A stretch of 36,791 bases of DNA, taken from NCBI GenBank assembly GCA_934183135.1, contig CAKPRX010000014.1, positions 1 through 36,791 on the forward strand, written 5' to 3'. This document shows, piece by piece, positions 22,563-31,819 of this stretch; the first letter of the stretch is position 1; each line of letters begins with the position of its first letter. Source of the stretch: an uncultured Prevotella sp. GTDB taxonomy: Bacteria; Bacteroidota; Bacteroidia; Bacteroidales; Bacteroidaceae. Under the pieces are notes generated by a model. The model worked only from the letters and a program-made list of their open reading frames with translations. It was not told where the DNA came from and did not search any database. Made by a program: the position numbers and the translations under genes.

Positions 22563-23450
22563 TCAGATACGCAGTTCCTTGAGTATTTCGGCCATCTTCT
22601 CCTTGGTAGCGATAGTAGTAGGAACCAGCGGGAGCCTGAGCACATTCTCTATATAGCCCATGTCGTTAAGCAGAGCCTTCACGCCAGCCGGGTTGCCGTC
22701 TACGAAGAGCAGCTTGTACAGCTCGGTGAAGCGGTGGTGTATCTTGCGGGCCGGCTCATACTCTCCCTTGAACTCCAAGCGTATCATCCGCGAAAATTCC
22801 TTGGGCAGGGCGTTGCCAATGACCGATATTACACCCACGGCACCGCTGGCCACCATGGGGAAAGTAAGCGCGTCGTCGCCGCTAATCACCTCAAATCCCT
22901 CAGGCTTGTTCTTGATAATCTCGTCGACCTGCTCCAGGGAGCCGCTGGCCTCCTTGACAGCCACGATGTTATCGCACTCGCGCGCCAGGCGCACCAGCGT
23001 ATCAGGCTTGAGGTTTACCCCCGTCCGCCCGGGTACATTATATAATACGATGGGCAGCGGGCTCACGGCGCTGATGGCCTTGAAATGCTTGTAGAGCCCC
23101 TCCTGCGATGGCTTGTTATAGTATGGGCATATACTCAGTATTCCGTCTATGCCCGTCCAGTCTGTATTCTGAATTTCCTCGACCACGGCGCGTGTGTTGT
23201 TACCTCCGCAGTACTTCAGTATAGGCACCTTACCCTGAGTCAGCTCCTTTACGGTCTCGGTTATTTTCTCCTTCTCCTCGCGAGTCAGGCATGGGGCCTC
23301 GCCCGTGGTGGCCAGTATGCACAAGAAATCGGCGCCATTATCCAGTTGATAAGTTATGAGTCTTTTCAGTGCGGGGAAATCTACAGCCCCGTCTTGCGTA
23401 AAAGGCGTAATCAGTGCTATACCTAAGCCTTTGAATTTATTTCGTGCCAT
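22563..23450 (-). CDS. dapA: 4-hydroxy-tetrahydrodipicolinate synthase
   Basis: DapA condenses pyruvate with aspartate semialdehyde, the first committed step to diaminopimelate and lysine. The 295-aa protein is a complete class I aldolase barrel: the ATTGE motif (48-51), Tyr137 in YNVPGRTGVNL and the Schiff-base Lys166 in VAVKEASG. The open frame extends to 23540, but the promoter at 23472-23502 and the family N terminus (MARNKFKGLGIALITPF) put the start at 23450. It is the last gene of the minus-strand run and has its own promoter, behind the eamA-like gene. Confidence 0.97.
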   Translation of the reverse strand: MARNKFKGLGIALITPFTQDGAVDFPALKRLITYQLDNGADFLCILATTGEAPCLTREEKEKITETVKELTQGKVPILKYCGGNNTRAVVEEIQNTDWTGIDGILSICPYYNKPSQEGLYKHFKAISAVSPLPIVLYNVPGRTGVNLKPDTLVRLARECDNIVAVKEASGSLEQVDEIIKNKPEGFEVISGDDALTFPMVASGAVGVISVIGNALPKEFSRMIRLEFKGEYEPARKIHHRFTELYKLLFVDGNPAGVKALLNDMGYIENVLRLPLVPTTIATKEKMAEILKELRI

Positions 23451-23471
23451 AATAGTGAATAATTTCGTGGA

Positions 23472-23502
23472 CAAAGTTACGAGTTTTATCCCATTTGTCA
23501 AA
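23472..23502 (-). promoter_or_regulatory. Consensus promoter of dapA
   Basis: Minus strand TTTG (23502-23499), 19-base spacer, TAACTTTG (23479-23472). It sits between the eamA-like stop (23527) and the dapA ATG (23450). Confidence 0.85.
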
Positions 23503-23526
23503 GGAGAGCCCTGTTTTTTTATTTTT

Positions 23527-24444
23527 TTAATGACCACCAATCCACAGACATATCATACCTATCACCACAAGGGCCAGGTCTATGGCCTTAGATTTCAGGT
23601 TCTTCTCGTGGAAGAAAATGGCTCCACACATAAAGCTGACTATGACCGACCCGCGACGCACCATGGACACGATGGATATCATGGCACCCGGCAGACTCAA
23701 GGCGTAGAAATACACAAAGTCGGCCGCACTCAGGAATACCGAAATCAGTATGATACACCAATGCCAATGAAACCTCTCCGTGGCACGCCGTCTCCACCGC
23801 CACACCAGCAAGGCTATGCCCATCAGGCCCATCTGATAGATATTGTACCAGCTCTGCACCATCATGCTGTCCAGGCCACGACCGCCATCGCCGGTGGGTG
23901 CCATAAGATATTTGTCGTACAGACCGCTCACGGCGCCGAGCACAGCAGCGCCCACGAGGAAGTAAACCCACAGATTGTGCTTAAAGTCTATACCCTCCTT
24001 CTTGCCACTACGGCTCAGAAGGAAGAAAGAACATACGGCGAAGGCCACGCCCAGCCACTGCCAGCCATTCAGCCGTTCGCCAAACACCAGCAGGGCACCT
24101 ATCAAGACCATCACGGGGCGCGTGGCGTTGACAGGCCCGACAATGGTAAGGGGCAGATGCTTCATGGCAAAGTAGCCAAGAACCCACGAGGAGAGGACTA
24201 TACAACTCTTCAGAATGATGAACTTGTGCAGCGCCCAGCCTCCGGCGGGTACATAGAATATGGTTCCGTCCAGGCAGCCCGTATTGGCCGACAGGATGAT
24301 AAAGGGGATGAATATAAGTGATGAAAACAGGGTGTTAAGAAACAGTACGGGGATGACAGCGTTACCGCTGAGCGCTTTTTTCTTGCATGAATCGTAGCAT
24401 CCCAGCAGCGCCGCTGACAGGAAAGCCAATACTAACCACATCAT
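23527..24444 (-). CDS. EamA/DMT-family membrane transporter
   Basis: The 305-aa protein is almost wholly hydrophobic with about ten membrane segments in two similar halves, as in drug/metabolite transporters. Examples are WLVLAFLSAALLGCYDSCKK at the start and LALVVIGMICLWIGG at the end. An EamA-like motif is seen in LTIVGPVNATRPVMVLIGALLVFGERL and in the second half (MVRRGSVIVSFMCGAIFFHEK). Substrate cannot be predicted. It lies 15 bp downstream of truA, so probably in the same transcript. Two adjacent ATGs (24444 and 24441) are possible starts. Confidence 0.88.
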   Translation of the reverse strand: MMWLVLAFLSAALLGCYDSCKKKALSGNAVIPVLFLNTLFSSLIFIPFIILSANTGCLDGTIFYVPAGGWALHKFIILKSCIVLSSWVLGYFAMKHLPLTIVGPVNATRPVMVLIGALLVFGERLNGWQWLGVAFAVCSFFLLSRSGKKEGIDFKHNLWVYFLVGAAVLGAVSGLYDKYLMAPTGDGGRGLDSMMVQSWYNIYQMGLMGIALLVWRWRRRATERFHWHWCIILISVFLSAADFVYFYALSLPGAMISIVSMVRRGSVIVSFMCGAIFFHEKNLKSKAIDLALVVIGMICLWIGGH

Positions 24445-24459
24445 TGTATCCTAAAATTA

Positions 24460-25197
24460 TTAATATTTAATGTCCCAAAGAAACAGGGCATGGCCTGGCA
24501 TGCTCTCGCCTGCCTTCTGACGGGTACCCGAAGCCACTACCTGGGCAAAGTCGGCCTGGCTCATGCGGCCGCGCCCCACCTCTATAAGAGTGCCCACCAC
24601 CGCACGTACCATATTGCGCAGGAACCTGTTGGCCGTGATGACAAAGCACCAGCGCCCGTCGGTCTCCATACGCTCCCAGCGAGCCTCTGTCAGCGTGCAG
24701 AGGGTGGTCTTGACATCGGCACCAGCCTTGCAGAACGCCCCGAAGTCGCTGACCGACACCAGGGTAGCTGCGGCCTGGTTCATAGCGTCGAAGTCCAACT
24801 TATAAGGCATCTCCAGCGAATAGTGGCGAAGAAATGGATTGCGCGCAGTATGAATATAATAGTGATAGGTACGCGCAGTGGCCGAAAAGCGTGCATGTAG
24901 GTGGGCCTCGACCTCTACGATACGGTTAATGGCTATATCGCGCGGCATCATGCGGTTGAGCTTATAGGCCAACTGGGCTTCGTCTATCTCCGCGTCCCAG
25001 TCAAAATGAGCCACCATGGTACGGGCGTGTACCCCGGCATCCGTACGGCCTGCACCTACCACCTCAATGGATTTCCTGAGCAGGGTCGACAACCGGCTCT
25101 GCAGCACTTCCTGGACAGACAGGCCATTAGGCTGTATCTGCCAGCCATGATAGGCAGTGCCGTCAAAGCTGAGATAGATAAAATAACGGTGTCTCAT
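24460..25197 (-). CDS. truA: tRNA pseudouridine(38-40) synthase TruA
   Basis: TruA isomerises uridines 38-40 in the anticodon arm of tRNAs. The 245-aa protein has the catalytic Asp53 in GAGRTDAGVHA and the characteristic N terminus YFIYLSFDGTAYHGWQIQ, with RFLRNMVRAVVGTLIEVG in the C-terminal half. The open frame runs to 25281, but the ATG at 25197 matches the family and overlaps the comEC stop by 4 bp (ATGA), which supports coupling. It is followed by the transporter gene after 15 bp. Confidence 0.96.
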   Translation of the reverse strand: MRHRYFIYLSFDGTAYHGWQIQPNGLSVQEVLQSRLSTLLRKSIEVVGAGRTDAGVHARTMVAHFDWDAEIDEAQLAYKLNRMMPRDIAINRIVEVEAHLHARFSATARTYHYYIHTARNPFLRHYSLEMPYKLDFDAMNQAAATLVSVSDFGAFCKAGADVKTTLCTLTEARWERMETDGRWCFVITANRFLRNMVRAVVGTLIEVGRGRMSQADFAQVVASGTRQKAGESMPGHALFLWDIKY

Positions 25198-26714
25198 TTG
25201 CTGTGCAAAATTATAGAAAATATCCGATACGTACAAAATATCAGCACATAAATTGCCACGACCTGGGTGGTACTCAGCCAAATGTTATCTATCGACGCCC
25301 CAGGGAGCGAGGCTATCCAGGCTACGCCCCTATCCATCAGTCCGGCCATCCATACCAGCCCGGTTGCCATTGTGTGCTGCACGGCACTGATGGGGGTAGC
25401 CGCCCACAGGGCCACAGCCCCATAGAGCAGGCAGGTAGTACACGGCACCACCAGGCAGTTGGTAAGGAGAAAATAACAGGAGAACCGTCCGAAATAATAC
25501 ATGACCAGGGGCGCGGTACCTATCTGCGCGGCTATGGTAACCCACAGCATGGACACACCAAGGGGTAACCGCCTATTGGGAGTGAGGGCTATGATGGACA
25601 GCACCGCCATAAAGGACAGCTGAAAGCCCACATCCCACAGGGTACGGGGGTGAGCCACCAGCATAACGATGGCTGCAAAGGCCAGGGTGTTGACCGACAG
25701 GTGGTTGCGGTTGAGCAGCGAGACCATGCCATAGATAGATATCATGGTGGCTGCCCGCACCACGCTGGGACCCATGCCTACCAAGACCACATAGCACCAC
25801 ACGGCGACTAACGTCAGTACCAGTCCGACCAGCCTAACCACATCGCGACCCATGCCGCCTGTCAGCGCCAGGAAGCTTCTACCTATGCAGTTCACCAAGA
25901 GAGTCAGAAGTGTATATATTATAATAAGGTGCAATCCACTCAGGGCAAGCACATGACTACCGCCCGATACAGAGAACTGTTCTTGCTGCAAGTGGTCTAT
26001 CAGCGAGCGCTCGCCCAAGGTCATAGCTGCCAACAGCGCTAACGACCGGTCGTGTAGCCCCAGGCGCGCATACTGCCGTACCAGCCTGGCACGCCACTGG
26101 ACTGCCGATAGCCGTAGTTTATCAAATCGCGACAACACACTCAGCGACACCTGTTTACGAGCCCATGGCCGGAAGACAAACACCGTAGCGGCATAGTCGT
26201 GTACCCGAAGCCAGCGGGAATAATTGAAGTTGTTCTGATGATAAGGGCGCAGACTGTCAGGGTCTTCTAAGACCGAACAGGCCAACAGGCCGTCGCCCAC
26301 ACGCAGGGTGTCGCTATCCTGTTGGCTACTGCGCAGCAGCGAGGCCCTTACCTTGACAGGGCCACGGCGACCTATTATCCACAAGTCACAGCGATAAACC
26401 TTGCCTCTGACCTGAGGTTGTGAGGCCACTACGGCCTCGTACGTGCACTCGCCAGCGGGGAGTACGGGGGTACGGGCCTTGGTAACCAGCATCAGCGCGA
26501 GCCCCAACAAGAGGGTGGCTCCATGGATAGCGATACTCTGTATCTGTGGATGACGCAGCCACAGGGTTATGGCTATCGACACAGCTATCGCTATGAATAT
26601 CGGCCAGGCGGGAATAGTCAACGCTTCGCCCAGGACAATCCCTGCCATCAGAAACACAGCCGTCAAGAACAGCGGATTCTTACGCTGAAAATCTGTTCCT
26701 GCTATCAATGGCAC
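25194..26714 (-). CDS. ComEC/Rec2-type membrane protein without MBL domain
   Basis: ComEC proteins form the inner-membrane channel for single-stranded DNA in natural transformation. This 506-aa protein has an N-terminal pair of membrane segments, a soluble DUF4131-like part (about 75-180), then the competence domain from about residue 230 (SGGSHVLALSGLHLIIIYTLL), rich in membrane segments to the C terminus. The beta-lactamase-like C-terminal nuclease domain of B. subtilis ComEC is missing; the frame simply ends after a last membrane helix. The start appears to be GTG at 26714, 6 bp behind the FAD gene stop. DNA uptake is likely by family, not shown here. Confidence 0.88.
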   Translation of the reverse strand: MPLIAGTDFQRKNPLFLTAVFLMAGIVLGEALTIPAWPIFIAIAVSIAITLWLRHPQIQSIAIHGATLLLGLALMLVTKARTPVLPAGECTYEAVVASQPQVRGKVYRCDLWIIGRRGPVKVRASLLRSSQQDSDTLRVGDGLLACSVLEDPDSLRPYHQNNFNYSRWLRVHDYAATVFVFRPWARKQVSLSVLSRFDKLRLSAVQWRARLVRQYARLGLHDRSLALLAAMTLGERSLIDHLQQEQFSVSGGSHVLALSGLHLIIIYTLLTLLVNCIGRSFLALTGGMGRDVVRLVGLVLTLVAVWCYVVLVGMGPSVVRAATMISIYGMVSLLNRNHLSVNTLAFAAIVMLVAHPRTLWDVGFQLSFMAVLSIIALTPNRRLPLGVSMLWVTIAAQIGTAPLVMYYFGRFSCYFLLTNCLVVPCTTCLLYGAVALWAATPISAVQHTMATGLVWMAGLMDRGVAWIASLPGASIDNIWLSTTQVVAIYVLIFCTYRIFSIILHSK

Positions 26715-26720
26715 GTGACA

Positions 26721-28292
26721 TTAAAGTGTTGCCATATACGCTGCACACTGCTCGGCACACCGCTCGCCATCTACACCGGCCGATACGATGCCCCCGGCAT
26801 AACCGGCACCCTCGCCACAGGGGAAAAGGCCCTCTAAGCGTACATGCATCAGTCGGTCGCGGTCGCGCAGGATGCGAACAGGAGCACTGGTGCGGGTTTC
26901 TACTGCTATCAGGATGGCCTCGTTAGTCAGGAAGCCATGAGCCTGACGGCCAAAGGTCCTAAAGCCATCGCGCAGACGGGCTGCTATGGGCTGGGGAAGC
27001 CAGAAGTGCAACGGACTGGATATAAGCCCAGGCGCATAACTGCTGGCGGGCAGGTCATAACTGAGCCGCCCATTGACAAAGTCGGCCATACGCTGGGCGG
27101 GAGCTGTCTGCTGGCGGTTGCCCTGCTGCCAGCACATGCACTCCAGCTCTTCCTGATAGTGCATTATGCGCAGGCAGTCATCGGGACTGCCCTCGACATC
27201 CTCTGGGCGGAGTTCTACCACCATGCCCGAATTGCTCCACTGGGTACCGCGGTTAGCCGGACTCATCCCGTTGACCACTATCTGCTCCGGGCCGGTAGCC
27301 GCCGGAATGACGAAACCACCAGGACACATACAGAAGCTATACACTCCTCGGCCATCGACCTGAGTAACCATGCTATATTCTGCCGCAGGGAGATACTTGC
27401 CCCTGCCGTTCTTATTGTGATACTGTATCTGGTCTATCAGATGGGCAGGATGCTCCAGGCGCACACCCACAGCGATGCCCTTGGCCTCCATCTCGACCTG
27501 GGTGTCATGGAGATAGCGATATACATCACGGGCACTATGGCCGGTGGCCAGGATGACAGGGCCATACCAACTGCGGGTGGCGCCCGTCTGCAAGTCTACC
27601 GTCTCTACGCCCCTTACCATATCGCCCTGGGTTATCAGGGCTGTCATCTTGGTCTGAAAGTGTACCTCGCCACCGCTTGCCAAAATGGTATTGCGCATGT
27701 TTTCTATCACCCGGGGCAACTTATCGGTACCTATATGGGGGTGAGCATCGGCAAGGATGGCTGTCGAGGCTCCGTGCTGGCAGAACACGTTCAGTATCTT
27801 GTCCACATTACCACGCTTCTTGCTACGGGTATAGAGTTTGCCATCCGAGTAGGCACCGGCACCGCCCTCTCCGAAACAATAGTTGGACTCGGGGTCTACC
27901 TGCTGGGTCTTCGTAATCAGAGCCATGTCGCGTTTGCGCTCATGCACGTCCTTGCCACGCTCTATTACGATGGGCTTGTAGCCCAGCTCTATCAGTCGGA
28001 GCGAGGCAAAGAGACCTCCGGGGCCCTCACCGATAACCAGTACCTGGGGCTTGTCGGCCACCTGTGGATAGGTGGTGTGCACGTAATCGGCATCGGGCAT
28101 CTCGTTGACGTAGATGCGTACCTTGAGGTTTACATAGATAGTACGCTGGCGAGCATCGATAGACTTCTTGAGCACCCTGACCGCATTGACGGTACGGGCG
28201 TCGATGCCCTTCTCGCGGGCGATATAGTCTATGATGGCACTCTCCGATGCTGCCTGCTGGGGCAGCACTCGCAACTGATACTCGGTAATCAT
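26721..28292 (-). CDS. FAD-dependent dehydrogenase of unknown substrate (COG2509 type)
   Basis: The 523-aa flavoprotein has a roughly 85-residue N-terminal region (QLRVLPQQAASES, VNAVRVLKKSIDARQRTIYVNL) and then a dinucleotide-binding GEGPGGLFASLRLIELG. NYCFGEGGAGAYSDGKLYTR and VILATGHSARDVY fit the uncharacterised FAD-dependent dehydrogenases, and the C terminus (FPCGEGAGYAGGIVSAGVDG) is the second FAD contact. It is expected in the cytosol; the substrate is not known. The frame is open up to 28352, but a terminator-like hairpin (28313-28342) lies inside that extension and the homologous N terminus is MITEYQLRVLP, so ATG 28292 is chosen. comEC follows after 6 bp. Confidence 0.9.
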   Translation of the reverse strand: MITEYQLRVLPQQAASESAIIDYIAREKGIDARTVNAVRVLKKSIDARQRTIYVNLKVRIYVNEMPDADYVHTTYPQVADKPQVLVIGEGPGGLFASLRLIELGYKPIVIERGKDVHERKRDMALITKTQQVDPESNYCFGEGGAGAYSDGKLYTRSKKRGNVDKILNVFCQHGASTAILADAHPHIGTDKLPRVIENMRNTILASGGEVHFQTKMTALITQGDMVRGVETVDLQTGATRSWYGPVILATGHSARDVYRYLHDTQVEMEAKGIAVGVRLEHPAHLIDQIQYHNKNGRGKYLPAAEYSMVTQVDGRGVYSFCMCPGGFVIPAATGPEQIVVNGMSPANRGTQWSNSGMVVELRPEDVEGSPDDCLRIMHYQEELECMCWQQGNRQQTAPAQRMADFVNGRLSYDLPASSYAPGLISSPLHFWLPQPIAARLRDGFRTFGRQAHGFLTNEAILIAVETRTSAPVRILRDRDRLMHVRLEGLFPCGEGAGYAGGIVSAGVDGERCAEQCAAYMATL

Positions 28293-28312
28293 GTCTTGTC
28301 TTGTTGGTTCTG

Positions 28313-28342
28313 CTAAAATAAAAAGGGTGGCATCCCCCACCC
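28313..28342 (-). terminator. Terminator after the tlpA-like gene
   Basis: On the minus strand GGGTGG (28342-28337) pairs with CCACCC (28330-28325), followed directly by TTTTTATTTTA. It starts 10 bp beyond the tlpA-like stop. It may be partial, since the FAD gene has no clear promoter of its own. Confidence 0.65.
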
Positions 28343-28351
28343 TATCTGACA

Positions 28352-28894
28352 TCAGTCCATCAACTGGCTGATGGTACTACGCAACTCGTCGCTATACAGC
28401 CCACGGGCCACGATGGTTCCCGTGCTATCGGCCACCATGGTATAAGGTATAGACGACACCTCGTACTGACGCGCCAGGGTCTCGTCCCATCCCCGCAGTT
28501 CAGAGAACTGGGGCCAGGGCAACTCCAGCGCCGCTATGCCAGCCTGCCACTTATCGTAATCGTCATCCAGCGAGATGCCTATGAAGCCAAGCCCCCGATC
28601 CTTATAGTCATTATAAATGCTAATGTATGCGGGAGCCTCACGGCGACAAGGGCCACACCACGAGGCCCAAAAGTCTATAACGGTATAACGGTGGCGGCTT
28701 ATCTGCTGACGCAGCGACACGCGGTCACGATGGATGTCGGTCAGCTCGATGTCGGCTATCTTCTCCTCCTGTCCCGTCGGCATGCTATGCGCGATGATGG
28801 CCTGAGACTGCTTTACCTTGCCGGGGCGGCAGGAGGCCAGCCACAGGCCGGCTCCTAACGCCCCCACAAGTAAGGCTATGTGCTTTTTGTCCAT
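28352..28894 (-). CDS. TlpA-like thioredoxin-fold lipoprotein
   Basis: The 180-aa protein starts with a lipoprotein signal ending LWLASC, so Cys22 is the acylated residue. A thioredoxin-like domain follows: VIDFWASWCGPCRREAP with redox pair Cys80/Cys83 and the cis-proline region VSSIPYTMV. It is a periplasmic membrane-anchored thiol-disulfide oxidoreductase of the TlpA/ResA kind; its partner is unknown. Its ATG is immediately after the prs stop with no spacing, so it is co-transcribed with prs. Confidence 0.92.
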   Translation of the reverse strand: MDKKHIALLVGALGAGLWLASCRPGKVKQSQAIIAHSMPTGQEEKIADIELTDIHRDRVSLRQQISRHRYTVIDFWASWCGPCRREAPAYISIYNDYKDRGLGFIGISLDDDYDKWQAGIAALELPWPQFSELRGWDETLARQYEVSSIPYTMVADSTGTIVARGLYSDELRSTISQLMD

Positions 28895-29833
28895 TTACAG
28901 TAAGTACTGAGACGAAATACTCTCGTTCTCGACTACGCGGCGGATGGTCTCGGCAAACATGTCGGCCACCGACAACTGCTTAACCTTAGAGCAGCGGTTG
29001 GTATAGGGGATAGAGTCTGTAAACACGATTTCCTCCAGTTCCGACTCCTGTACACGCTCGCTCGCCGGGCCACTCATTACACAATGCGAGGCACATGCCC
29101 GCACACTGGCAGCACCAGCCTCTTTCATAATATTGGCCGCCTTGGTGATGGTGCCTGCCGTATCAACCATATCGTCGATGATTACGACATTCTTGCCCTT
29201 CACGTCACCTATAATCTGCATGCTCTCTACCACATTGGCCCGTGCGCGGGTCTTGTTACACAGTACCAGCGGACAGCCCAGGTACTTGGCATACGAGTTG
29301 GCCCGCTTGCTACCGCCCACGTCGGGCGAGGCGATTACCAGGTCCTTAAGCTTCAGACTCTGAAGGTAGGGCAGTATCACGCCAGAGGCATACAGATGGT
29401 CTACGGGCACATTGAAGAAGCCCTGTATCTGGTCGGCATGCAAGTCCATGGTTATAACGCGGTCCACACCGGCACAGCTCAACAGGTCGGCCACCAGCTT
29501 GGCGCCAATGCTTACACGTGGCTTGTCCTTGCGATCCTGGCGGGCCCAGCCGAAGTACGGTATAACTGCATTGATATGTCGGGCCGAGGCACGCTTGGCT
29601 GCATCGATCATGAGTAGAAGCTCCATCAGATTATCTGAGTTGGGGAAAGTACTCTGAACCAAGAATACGTCGCGGCCACGTATCGATTCCTCGTAGGAAA
29701 CAGCGAACTCACCGTCAGAGAACTTTGTAAAAATCAGATTGCCCAACGGACAATTCAGGCTTGCGCAGATTTTTTCTGCCAGGTATCTCGTGCTTGTTCC
29801 CGAGAACACCAAGAAAGAGTTTTTCTCACTCAT
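28895..29833 (-). CDS. prs: Ribose-phosphate pyrophosphokinase
   Basis: Prs makes PRPP from ribose 5-phosphate and ATP, the precursor for purines, pyrimidines, NAD, histidine and tryptophan. The 312-aa protein is full length for a class I enzyme. It has FSDGEFAVSYEESIRGRDVF in the N-terminal domain, the metal-binding MDLHADQIQGFF and the PRPP loop VVIIDDMVDTAGT. It is cytosolic and hexameric by family. It lies 37 bp after the thiE-like gene and abuts the tlpA-like gene. I see no separate promoter. Confidence 0.97.
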   Translation of the reverse strand: MSEKNSFLVFSGTSTRYLAEKICASLNCPLGNLIFTKFSDGEFAVSYEESIRGRDVFLVQSTFPNSDNLMELLLMIDAAKRASARHINAVIPYFGWARQDRKDKPRVSIGAKLVADLLSCAGVDRVITMDLHADQIQGFFNVPVDHLYASGVILPYLQSLKLKDLVIASPDVGGSKRANSYAKYLGCPLVLCNKTRARANVVESMQIIGDVKGKNVVIIDDMVDTAGTITKAANIMKEAGAASVRACASHCVMSGPASERVQESELEEIVFTDSIPYTNRCSKVKQLSVADMFAETIRRVVENESISSQYLL

Positions 29834-29870
29834 TTTTCTTTTTGCGTTTATAATGTTAAAGTGGTTTGGC

Positions 29871-30479
29871 TTAGTTGATTGCCTTGCGTAGCTTTCTGAA
29901 ATGCTCTATCAAATCCTTGAAGTCAAGCTGACTATGTATGTCGAACCTATTCCATAGGTCGCCACACACCACGACCCCTCCGAAGCCCAAGTCGCGGGCC
30001 ATCCGTATGCGCTCCAGGCTCATGCCGCCCAAGGCGTACACGTGCTTGTCTATCAGACCTGCACTGGCAGCCGCCTCTAACTGCGACGGGGTAAACGAAG
30101 CATGCTCTTCAGGAAATTCAATGCAGTCGGCCACATTCTTCAGAAATACATAATTACTGTTTTTCTTCATCTGCCGCAGCTGGTCAATGGCTGTACAGGT
30201 ACGGCCCAGCTGTCCCTTGTAGGCAGTGGGAACCGGCTCGGCCGGATTGTCTATATGTATGCCGCCCAGCCGGTACTCCGACTTCAGATAGTAATGACCG
30301 TGGACGGTTATTTTACGATAGCAGTCTTCAGGAAGTAGGGTCAGCAGACGCTCCTCGTACATCGGCTCAGAGCCGGGCTTAAAGAGGTGCAGGCTATCCA
30401 TGCCTTCGTCAAAGAGCGAAGCAAGTATTTTGTCTTCTTCCACAAAAAAAGTGGACTTGGTCATTATGACTAGTTTCAT
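29871..30479 (-). CDS. Thiamine phosphate synthase-like protein (ThiE/TenI family)
   Basis: The 202-aa protein belongs to the ThiE/TenI TIM-barrel family: it starts MKLVIMTKSTFFVEEDKI, and has the phosphate-binding segments YALGGMSLERI and FGGVVVCGDLW. In ThiE the barrel joins HMP-PP and thiazole phosphate; in TenI it is a thiazole tautomerase. No other thi genes are here, so I cannot choose, and gene symbol is left open. An in-frame ATG two codons upstream (30485) is the alternative start; the leader is short, about 10 nt from the predicted transcript start. Confidence 0.8.
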   Translation of the reverse strand: MKLVIMTKSTFFVEEDKILASLFDEGMDSLHLFKPGSEPMYEERLLTLLPEDCYRKITVHGHYYLKSEYRLGGIHIDNPAEPVPTAYKGQLGRTCTAIDQLRQMKKNSNYVFLKNVADCIEFPEEHASFTPSQLEAAASAGLIDKHVYALGGMSLERIRMARDLGFGGVVVCGDLWNRFDIHSQLDFKDLIEHFRKLRKAIN

Positions 30480-30499
30480 CTGCATTCGTTTTTACGATG

Positions 30500-30531
30500 C
30501 AAATGTATGAAAAAACCATGAAATCTGCAAT
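30500..30531 (-). promoter_or_regulatory. Promoter of the thiE-prs transcript
   Basis: Minus strand ATTG (30531-30528), 20-base spacer, TACATTTG (30507-30500). The -33 box has one mismatch. It is divergent from the nspC promoter. Confidence 0.75.
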
Positions 30532-30549
30532 GATACGAGATAAAAAAAT

Positions 30550-30557
30550 TACCTTTG
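30550..30557 (+). promoter_or_regulatory. TAnnTTTG box of nspC
   Basis: TACCTTTG matches the -7 consensus; no clear TTTG lies at the right distance upstream. Predicted start near 30564, downstream of the longer open frame that begins at 30497, which supports the ATG at 30590. Confidence 0.6.
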
Positions 30558-30589
30558 CAATGATTTTGATAATTAATAATGACAACACG

Positions 30590-31756
30590 ATGATCATAGA
30601 TTCTACAACGTTTAACGAGATAAGCAGGCCCACGTACATCTTAGAGGAGAGCAGGCTCCGCCACAACCTACAGGCCATCGCCAGTGTGTCCCAGCGTTCT
30701 GGGGCCGAGATAATATTGGCTTTCAAGGCTTTCGCCTTATGGAAGACATTTCCCATCTTCCGCGAATACATCGGGGCCACCACCGCCAGCTCACTCTCCG
30801 AGGCTCGCCTGGCCTTCGAGGAGTTTGGCTCGCCTGCCCACACCTATTCGCCGGCGTACACCGACTATGAGATAGATGACATAGCCCGCTGCTCCAGTCA
30901 CCTCACATTCAACTCGCTCTCTCAGTACGCCCGCCTGGCCAGCCGGGCTCTCAGCGCCAACCCCAACCTCAGCCTGGGGCTACGCGTCAACCCCGAATAC
31001 TCCGAAGTGGACACCGCCCTCTACAATCCCTGCGCCCCTGGCACCCGCTTTGGTGTCATGTCCAGCCAGCTACCCCATCAGCTGCCTACGGGCATCAGCG
31101 GTTTTCACTGCCATTGCCATTGCGAGAGCGGGGCCGACGTCTTCGTCCGCACCCTGAGTCACATCGAGGAGCACTTCGGTCCTTGGTTTGACCAGATTAA
31201 ATGGATTAACTTCGGCGGGGGCCATCTGATGACGCGCCGCGACTACGATACCGACCTGCTGGTACGCACCCTGCACAGTTTCCATGACCGCTACCCTCAC
31301 CTGCACGTCATTCTCGAACCGGGAAGTGCCTTTGCCTGGCAGACGGGACCGCTCGTGGCTCAGGTGGTAGACATCGTGGAGAACCGCGGCATACGCACGG
31401 CCATCGTCAACGTCAGCTTCACCTGTCACATGCCCGACTGCCTGGAAATGCCTTACCAGCCCGCCATCCGCAATGCAGAGTCCTTGAAACTGGACGACCA
31501 TGCCGCTGACCCCTGCGTGTACCGCATCGGGGGCAACAGTTGCCTGTCGGGCGACTTCATGGGCTCCTGGCGTTTTGCCCACCCCCTCCAGGTCGGCGAC
31601 AACGTCATTTTCGAGGATATGCTGCACTACACCACCGTCAAGACTAACCTGTTCAACGGCATCAGCCACCCTGCAATAGCGCTCTTACACACCGACGGCC
31701 AGCTTGAAAAGCTCCGCGAGTATGGCTACGACGATTACCGTGCCCGAATGGACTGA
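30590..31756 (+). CDS. nspC: Carboxynorspermidine decarboxylase
   Basis: NspC is a PLP-dependent alanine-racemase-fold decarboxylase that makes spermidine or norspermidine from the carboxylated precursor in the alternative polyamine pathway common in gut bacteria. The 388-aa protein has the PLP lysine Lys46 in IILAFKAFALW, the histidine-rich FHCHCHCES, the phosphate-binding WINFGGGH and the C-terminal GGNSCLSGDFMGSWRF with the catalytic cysteine and aspartate. The partner carboxynorspermidine synthase is not in the window. The open frame extends 93 bp upstream, but the promoter box at 30550-30557 lies inside it, so ATG 30590 is chosen. Confidence 0.95.
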   Translation: MIIDSTTFNEISRPTYILEESRLRHNLQAIASVSQRSGAEIILAFKAFALWKTFPIFREYIGATTASSLSEARLAFEEFGSPAHTYSPAYTDYEIDDIARCSSHLTFNSLSQYARLASRALSANPNLSLGLRVNPEYSEVDTALYNPCAPGTRFGVMSSQLPHQLPTGISGFHCHCHCESGADVFVRTLSHIEEHFGPWFDQIKWINFGGGHLMTRRDYDTDLLVRTLHSFHDRYPHLHVILEPGSAFAWQTGPLVAQVVDIVENRGIRTAIVNVSFTCHMPDCLEMPYQPAIRNAESLKLDDHAADPCVYRIGGNSCLSGDFMGSWRFAHPLQVGDNVIFEDMLHYTTVKTNLFNGISHPAIALLHTDGQLEKLREYGYDDYRARMD

Positions 31757-31819
31757 TCGGCTCATCGAGGCCCATAGCCCGCTCCGTCCCAGACTCCTGA
31801 ATACACATACAGAACTTCC

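Noticed and set aside
28293..28352. Longer start for the FAD dehydrogenase, touching the tlpA-like stop
   Set aside because: A hairpin plus T run lies inside the extension, and relatives begin at MITEYQLRVLP-like sequence.
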